Assembly: GCA_035236585.1 (NCBI GenBank) | Contig: CP141135.1 | Span: 2,390,001 to 2,454,000 of the forward strand | Length of the DNA stretch: 64,000 bases | Source of the DNA: Warburgia ugandensis | Taxonomy: Eukaryota > Streptophyta > Magnoliopsida > Canellales > Canellaceae | Reading direction: 5' to 3' | In this document: one piece after another, positions 57,503-64,000 of the stretch | Layout: the number at the start of each line of letters is the position of its first letter | Position numbering within the stretch: position 1 is the stretch's first letter | The notes under the pieces: model-generated | What the model saw: only the letters and a program-made list of their open reading frames with translations | The model's database searches: none | Told to the model about the DNA's origin: nothing | Program-made: the position numbers and the translations under genes

Positions 57503-59813
57503 TCACATATAAACACTTGCTGCAACAAGTGAAAATTGTATCAACATTAATAGAAAGTAGAAGCTTTCGTCTAATAACTTCAGGAAGAGCCTTGGATTCC
57601 TTAAGATGTACTGTGCCATGTTTGAATCAGGTACAATAGCCAATCTCAATCCCCCATGAACCATCATTTGTGCATAAAATTCCTCATGCTCCTGCTCATT
57701 TGGGATAGTTTGGGTCATTAATTGAACGGACAAAAAACTGAGAAGAAAAAGCTACTAATAATCCTTGGTAATGTGAATAAGTCATTCAAACATGTATAAC
57801 TAAGAAAGATTTTCCGAAATATCTGTTACTAGTTATTGTTCTTTTATGCAGTTCATTGCGCTCATATCAATCTCTCTGCAGCAACATGTATAGAAGTATA
57901 CCAGGCTCTTCTACTTATTCTTTGATAATCAATTCCCACTTCAAGAGAACTAAGAGTACAATAAGCTAGACATGTCTAGTACCTTCACTACAACTACGAC
58001 AACAGCAACCCCATGTTCCCGTGATTCATGAAAGAACTTCCTTGTATCATCAGATGTGACAGAAGGAATTACTTGCAGAATGACTTAGCCACTACAAATT
58101 AAGGAAATACGATTCAGTATATATATATAGGAAGAATAATGGACAATGAGAAAGAGAATCAAAAGATACTAACCAATAACAAGAGATTTTATAGACCAAA
58201 TGACAACCAATTTCAATGATAATATGCATGGAAACAAACATCTCAAATGCAAATTTAAGCACAGCAGTCTTGTTAGCTCCAGTGTCATTGGTATCACAGT
58301 TGGAATGATTTTTCAGTCATTACCTAATTGTTCTGTATGACGTGGATCATCGATCAGCAAAACTTTGTAACTATCTCCACTGTTGGTGCCTTTCCTATCC
58401 CTCACTCGTCCAATATCTCCTCCTATAAATCAAGGAAAGTCATTCAGTTATGCAGTGACGCAGGCAATAAAGATAGACAAACACACAAGAATTCGTAATA
58501 TTAATGGAATCACTGTTTCACTTAGAACCTGATGGCCTCATTGATATTAATTAATTTGAACCAAAACAAGGAGCTTACGGTTCAGTTTTTTCAGTGTCAC
58601 TTGAAAGTTCTTTCGTGTGTCAGTGTATGTCTATGTCTATGTTTGTGCACTAGAAGCTGAAAAGCTTAGTTAGAGAAGAAATTTAAAAGCTTCCATAAAC
58701 TCGTTGTCCTATACACATGGTTCGACCAAACTTTGGGCACAAGTTCAGCTATTTATCACTAGAAACGCATGGATAACAGCCTTCATAAGAATATGTAACT
58801 TTAGAAGCATCAGCTCATGATAAGAAGCTAAGAACGCTGCAGCAACAGGCATCAGATATTACACAAGAAGTGATAAAACACTGTTAATGGGATGCACCCT
58901 AACAAGCCTAACACTGCATCTATGACTGATTAATGGAATTGAGTGAGATGGCAGGTAACAAATTTGACCTTCAAAGTGGCTATCAAATGGATTTAGCACT
59001 GAGGTATTCAATTTCAGCTGCCACACCAAGGCCCTTACCCAGTTAAATTCTTCTAGAAAATGAGTTTCTAAGCAAAGGCCAGTGGCATCCATAGGTGCAA
59101 AATGGTACTAGAACTTCAAGATATCCAGGCATATTTTCAGCAACCCCAGATATTGATCTTACACTGCAAATTCAATCAGTAAAATAGCTTCTATTGTTAT
59201 TGAACCCAAAATCTCTGCAATTCAAAGCAAACAAAGAGTATATTCTACTCATCTTTAACAGAGACAAACCACGTGTAGCAATTCGAACTATTCAGCTTGA
59301 TTAACTGGTTTAGCTTGATATTAAGCCTCTCTTTTACTCATACAATCCCTGAGATATCTCGAAATACTTGTTTATATTGTTTTCTTGAGAGTGAGAATGA
59401 GTCTAGTCTGCAAATTAACATTAATCACAACCATAACAAGTGCCAGGGAAATCAGTTATGGTTGAGAAAGATCAAACATCTACTACACGTCACACTAATA
59501 TTCAAGAATAACCATCAAATTGTTATTTTCATTTCATGGAACAAACAGCTCACATCAATTTACTAAATTAAAACTAATTAACTGCTTCAGCTTCTGCAAT
59601 GGAATCGAATTGAGATTGGTCAAAAGTGGGGCGTTCCAAGAGCCCGGCTCCACCTTTTAACGTGGGTACCATTTCTCTTTCATGGGTCTTTATCAATGAT
59701 AGAAATCTGGGGCTAACATGATTGGAGTATGAAGAAAAAGAAGGAAATGAAGGAGACTTTCTGAGTTTGACAGATGATAATGTGCTTGTTGTACTGCTGA
59801 TAACCATTTCCAT
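57503..59813 (-). CDS. ClpS-like plastid Clp-protease adaptor, four exons, possibly defective
   Basis: Minus-strand exons: 59813 to about 59583, 58422-58324, 58091-57983 (or from 58083) and 57691-57503. Exon 1 gives a Ser/Thr-rich transit-peptide-like start (MEMVISSTTSTLSSVKL) and LLERPTFDQSQFDS. Exon 2 gives SYKVLLIDDPRHTEQL. Exon 3 gives QVIPSVTSDDTRKFFHESRE and GVAVVVVVVK. Exon 4 gives EHEEFYAQMMVHGGLRLAIV. Together these are the ClpS fold, which delivers N-degron substrates to the chloroplast Clp protease; this looks like the divergent plant ClpS-like paralogue. Oddities: exon 1's only late donor (GCA/GTTAAT) is phase 0, but exon 2 needs one extra base. Exon 3 from its best acceptor runs out of frame as if one A were missing, and an acceptor 8 bases on restores the frame. 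The C-terminus runs about 37 residues past the usual PDS end. Confidence 0.75.
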
Positions 59814-60220
59814 GAGAGATGGAAAACAGACGTTTTACTATATAAATGAGCGGAAAGATGATGTTACAGTTTTATGCAGGCTGAGAGTTTCTGGGGGTTT
59901 GGGGCTTCTGATTCTGGTGTCTTTCCTCGAAGTTGCTGGTCTCCAAATTTGGAGTGGGAAGGAGTTCACAGAGTTGAAGTCTAACTCACTCTCTCACTAT
60001 TATGTGGCTAAGAAATAGCTTAATAAATTTAATTTGGGTTATTATTTTGTGGGTTATATAATAATGCAGTTCTCTGCTCTTATTTATTCTTGATGTAGGT
60101 TTATTTGTGATGAATAGCTCGTATAAACTCATAGGACATCCCATTGATCTAAACCACTCATCTCGTGGGGCCAAATCTTCACACAAATGTAATCACTGGT
60201 TTGAGTTATCCCACTATGAA
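59814..60220 (-). promoter_or_regulatory. Presumed upstream region of the ClpS-like gene
   Basis: Sequence 5' of the minus-strand start at 59813. No other gene lies between it and the repeat at 60226. TATATAAAT occurs around 59840 on the plus strand (minus ATTTATATA), about 30 bases before the ATG, and could be a TATA element only if the leader is very short. Weak evidence. Confidence 0.3.
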
Positions 60221-60225
60221 TTTGT

Positions 60226-60470
60226 TGATCATTTTCAGATAGTTAGGATAGTTTGATATGGTTATACTTTCGTCATGATCAGTTTATGATGGGGCAACTA
60301 ATGAAAAAGTTCTTATAGTAGGCCCTGTTCTTAAACAATGAGAGTCATCGATCGTTATCAGATGGTTAGGATTGTCTAGTAGGATTGTACTTTTGGTCAT
60401 GATCAATCTATGTTGGGGTCAACTAATGAAGGATCCTTACTATGGTAGACCCACCTCAGTTTAGAGAACC
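60226..60470. repeat. Diverged tandem duplication, about 123-bp unit, two copies
   Basis: GATCATTTTCAGATAGTTAGG at 60226 matches GATCGTTATCAGATGGTTAGG at 60349. Both are followed by GTCATGATCA…TATG…GGGG…CAACTAATGAA and a …TAGTAGGCCC/GGTAGACCC phrase. Divergence is moderate. It may be part of a decayed MITE, but no terminal repeats were found. Confidence 0.75.
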
Positions 60471-62044
60471 TGGAACCTTCATTATAGGGTTGCTAATTTT
60501 TCTAATTAATCTCAATAAAGTCTCTGTTGGGAATTCCATAATTCTTCACAAAATGAAACAATAATTTGCAACTCTGGTGACTAAAAATGAAATAAATATT
60601 TGATTTTTGTACAATTTGGTAACATCAAGGAAGGTTCTAGACTTGATAGCTAGAATCGTCCATTCTAACGAAGTAGTTAAGCTCCAAACAGCTCCACGTG
60701 GCACGTCCATGTTGCTTACAAACGGGACAAGAAATATCCAGTGTCTACATGCTTTATGTGGTCTATACCTACTTGCAGAGCCACTGGTGAATTCAGAGAC
60801 ACAGGAGGGATGTTAGCCAATTAAAGGTGCAAACCGTATTACTTATTCAAATCAGTTTTATTAGTGCCCTTCAGAAAGGCATTCTTGCCAGCCCTCTAGC
60901 TAGATTACCAATCAACCATTTCATACTCTTACATGCAGTTCAAACAGTGACTTTCTTTGAATCCCCCTTGATTTTCTGGTGCAAAAAGGAGACATGTTTA
61001 CTTAAAAAAGAACTGCAAAAGTCTGGTTACTCAGTCCCCTAAAGAATTGGCAATCAGCTTGCTTTGAATCTGGTTTTCTTTTCTTTTGAATTCACTGGAA
61101 TAAGTCAAAGATTACAAGGCTGTAACGAAATTGCCTGCGTGAAGAGGAAACCGCTTGGCATGGGTTCAGCCACTTTGTTAGCACTCTTAGAGATAGAATA
61201 AAAAGAAATATGTTACACCTTGTCATACCATAAATCTCATGAATAAAGCCTACAAACTGCCAGAGTCCATCAGATTTGAGTCGCCTTCTATAAAGTGGAG
61301 ACCACCCCCTTCGAGAACGAACGATTGAAGAACTCTAAGAGGAACCATACTTAACCTCCCTCGAATCTTTATGAGTTTCCACAGAGTCTATCGATAGGCA
61401 GGTGCAACACAACTAACAGTACTTGCACACTTCACCGAAGCCCCTCAGCCACACGCAATCTGAGAAAGCCCACAACATCTCCCCTCAAAGCTCCAGACAC
61501 CACTCCGACTCTTCTTACAGGACCATTATTTCAAAAGAAGAGACATCAAAGTTAAGTCTGATGGTAATTGGGGAAGGATGAGCGAGCCCTCCATGTACAC
61601 ATAATCTTGAGAAAGCCCATAACATCTCCTCACAGCTCCAGAAACCAATCCACTCCTTTAGGACCATTGTTTTGAAAAGAAGCCATCCGGATACCTTATC
61701 TGTTGCACAAATCCACTAGTCATCTCCATCCGCTTAAAGCTCATGCTAGACCACCCAATTCCTCAAGCAGCATTTTTCAACTGAAAAGTTTGTTCCTTAC
61801 ACAAAGAAGAGCACCATGTTTTAGGTCAGCATAAGAGAAAGGACACTTTTTCGCTAGACAAAGTTATTAACAATCTCAAAACTTATCTATCATATTTCCA
61901 AGAAAATAATGCAAGACAAATCAAGTCTCTAGATGATCATTCCCTAGATTTGAGAAGTGAGGGACACTAGGTTAATATAGGATTCGTGATTCCTTGTTTG
62001 ACCCAGAAACGAATCATTGGTTCACTGATTGTACTTCACCAGAG
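60471..62044. other. Intergenic region and 3' side of the PPR gene, no gene seen
   Basis: No conserved frame on either strand. The part next to 62044 must include the PPR 3' untranslated region. Two short related phrases ending GAGAAAGCCCA(C/T)AACATCTC occur near 61465 and 61610, a minor internal repeat. Confidence 0.55.
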
Positions 62045-63646
62045 TTACATTTCAAGTGTATCACTGTCAAAATCTATAGATTTCAACTGCTTATCCATTC
62101 CATGCAATAACAACATCATTTCCTCCATAAGCAAATGCGATTTATCCCCGACAACAAATTCAACAACCGCACCATCTATCTCAATAGAGCTACACCCAGG
62201 CACCTTCACGATGCTTTTCTCTTTCATCACCTTCCTAATCTTTGCCACATCCTCCCACCTATTGGCGGATGCATAAATGTTGGAAAGTAGCACGTGCACT
62301 CCACTATGATCAAGACTCAAATTTGCCAAACTCTCGACCGTTTCCTCACCCAAGTCAATCTCACCATGCACTCTACAAGCATTTAGCAATGCCCCCAAAA
62401 CGTAGGAATCAGGCTCAATTGGCATCTCTTTTACCACTCTCTTTGCCTCTTCAAGCATCCCAGCACGCCCCAATAGATCAACTAAGCACCCATAATGTTG
62501 AATTCCTGGTTCGATACCATAAACCTTGTTCATACTTTGGAATAATTCTTGCCCCTCTTCCACGAAACCCATTCGACTGCAAGCACTGAGGACACATATG
62601 AATGTAATTTCGTTAGGCTTAACTCCTTCATTTTGCATCTTAACAAACAACTCTATCGCTTTTTTGCTGTTCCCATGATTTGCTAATCCAGAAATCATAG
62701 CAGTCCAAGCAAAAACATCTCTGTCATACAGCATATCAAATATTCCGCTAGCTGTTTCTATACACCCACACTTTGCATACATGTCTATAAGTGCAGTACC
62801 AAGCACTCTATCCACTTCCATTTTGTTTCTACCCACAAACGCATGAATCCATTTTCCTTGTTCTAAAGCTCCAAACGAAGAGCAAGCAGAGAGAGCAGCG
62901 ACAATCCCAGTATAGTTCGGCTTGAGCCCACAAAGCAACATCTGATTGAAAAGATCCAAGGCCTCTTTATACATACCAAACTGTGAATAACTAGTAATCA
63001 TCGCACTCCAAGAAACAACATTCCTCTCAGGCATCCGATCGAAAAAATCCCTAGCAATATCTACCTCTCCCGATTTTGCATACCCACTAACCATTGCGGT
63101 CCATGAAATCACATCTCTATTCAAACTTCTATCAAACAGGTTGCGAGCCGAATCCATGGAGTCACAACTTGCATACATGTGAATCAAACCATTGAGAACA
63201 AAATCATAAGATTCCCATCCAAGTTTGACAATCTGGGAATGGAACTTTTTCCCATCCACAATAGCAGAAAGTTCAATACAAGATCGAAGAATAAAGGAGA
63301 AGGTATAATTGTTGGGTAAGTGCCCATTTTCTAGCATTTGTTTGTAGAGACCAAGGGCTTTCACGGGTTGCGTTTTTTCTGTGAAAGCCCTCATCATGGT
63401 GTTCCAAACGAAGATTGGTGGCTGAGAGAGATGGCGAAAGAGGAGGTGGGCGTATTCGAGATCGCCACGATGGGAAATTGCAGTGAAGGAGATGAGTTCT
63501 CCAGCAGCGAGGGGATCGGAAAGCGTGCCGGAAATGATGAAACTGGCGTGGATTTGGTGGATTTGTTTCATGGTTAGATGGCATTGTTGTAAGAGAGAGA
63601 GGATTTTCTTGCTTGATTTCAAATGTCTGGGGAAAGTAGAGGACAT
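62045..63646 (-). CDS. Pentatricopeptide repeat protein, PLS class, E subgroup
   Basis: Single uninterrupted frame of 533 codons, no intron, as is typical for plant PPR genes. From the N-terminus: a basic Ser-rich start (MSSTFPRHLKSSKK) that could be an organelle presequence, the LLQQC…MKQIHQIHASFI opening common to PLS proteins, then a chain of P, L and S motifs (VWNTMMRAF, NGLIHMYASC, VISWTAMVSGYAKSG, NVVSWSAMITSYSQFG, LGTALIDMYAKCG, VFAWTAMISGLANHG). The E/E+ region spans about residues 408-515 (YVLGALLNACRVHGE … VPGCSSIEIDG … VGDKSH). No DYW deaminase follows, so editing, if it is an editing factor, would need a partner. Target RNA and organelle cannot be read from the sequence. Confidence 0.97.
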   Translation of the reverse strand: MSSTFPRHLKSSKKILSLLQQCHLTMKQIHQIHASFIISGTLSDPLAAGELISFTAISHRGDLEYAHLLFRHLSQPPIFVWNTMMRAFTEKTQPVKALGLYKQMLENGHLPNNYTFSFILRSCIELSAIVDGKKFHSQIVKLGWESYDFVLNGLIHMYASCDSMDSARNLFDRSLNRDVISWTAMVSGYAKSGEVDIARDFFDRMPERNVVSWSAMITSYSQFGMYKEALDLFNQMLLCGLKPNYTGIVAALSACSSFGALEQGKWIHAFVGRNKMEVDRVLGTALIDMYAKCGCIETASGIFDMLYDRDVFAWTAMISGLANHGNSKKAIELFVKMQNEGVKPNEITFICVLSACSRMGFVEEGQELFQSMNKVYGIEPGIQHYGCLVDLLGRAGMLEEAKRVVKEMPIEPDSYVLGALLNACRVHGEIDLGEETVESLANLSLDHSGVHVLLSNIYASANRWEDVAKIRKVMKEKSIVKVPGCSSIEIDGAVVEFVVGDKSHLLMEEMMLLLHGMDKQLKSIDFDSDTLEM

Positions 63647-64000
63647 TAGCCGTTGGGATTTTTGAAAAAGCTCGGGTGGCTTTAGAGAGGTGCTTCCCTC
63701 CTAGTCTATCTCCTTATTGACCAGAATGCCCTCACAGCCGGTCTTGATCCATTTTGTAAAGGAGCTGATGGAAAGAAAATGGTAGCGTTGAGGAAGGACA
63801 TTATGGTAATTCAAGTAACTCCATAGTTAATATATCGATCCTAAGTTGGATCATCGACGGCCTGACACTTTCACTACGACTATGTAAACAAGTGTAGGCT
63901 TTTCACGTTAAGTGTGAATTGATAAGTTCTTCCCTTGCTATTCATAGGCTCTTGAATGGTTATGATGATCCGATCAACTTGTCTTTTTGCCTATTAGTAA
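63647..64000 (-). promoter_or_regulatory. Upstream region of the PPR gene
   Basis: Sequence 5' of the minus-strand start codon, with no other coding frame. No clear TATA box is visible. The window ends inside this region. Confidence 0.3.

Noticed and set aside
1-64000. CRISPR array, operon or bacterial-type system
   Set aside because: The tandem repeats present are microsatellites, local duplications, LTR arrays or degenerate satellites; gene structure is eukaryotic throughout.

Overview
This window is nuclear DNA of a flowering plant. The genes are split by many GT-AG introns, and every recognisable protein has a land-plant counterpart: an ACAP-type ARF-GAP, THO1/HPR1, an L10-interacting-MYB-like protein, a plastid ClpS-like adaptor and an E-class PPR protein. 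The mobile DNA is also plant-like: Ty3/gypsy, TRIM, an RTE-type LINE and an Au-like SINE. The swollen introns would suit a large-genome lineage such as a magnoliid, but nothing here proves the species.

Layout. (1) 271-35296, + strand: one 19-exon AGD2/AGD4-type ARF-GAP gene. Its exons sum to 2403 nt (800 codons plus stop), yet it spans 35 kb because its introns filled with mobile DNA. Intron 3 holds a gene relic and intron 4 an RTE-type LINE. Intron 12 holds a Ty3/gypsy element of about 7.9 kb with a triple LTR at one end. Intron 17 is 10.5 kb and carries degenerate tandem repeats, a second LINE and a TRIM cluster nested in a 355-bp repeat. Intron 18 carries a SINE. (2) 35297-41609: AGD 3' sequence, one SINE, short tandem duplications, then a MITE and a SINE ahead of the next gene. 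(3) 41610-42643, + strand: a two-exon Myb/SANT-like gene. (4) 46242-54561, + strand: a 21-exon THO1/HPR1 gene of 655 codons, with one SINE just upstream and one in an intron. (5) 57503-59813, - strand: a four-exon ClpS-like plastid adaptor gene with two reading-phase problems. (6) 62045-63646, - strand: an intronless E-class PPR gene of 533 codons.

The genes belong to unrelated pathways: membrane traffic, nuclear mRNP assembly and export, DNA binding, plastid proteolysis and organelle RNA processing. There is no operon-like logic. The common theme is a transposon-laden host gene whose exons remain intact. All three large retroelements in the AGD introns lie antisense to the gene. Six copies of one Au-like SINE family, four with clear target-site duplications, are scattered from 34 to 57 kb. 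I found no tRNA, rRNA or CRISPR array, and no clearly novel system. The best leads are the structural oddities in the findings list.
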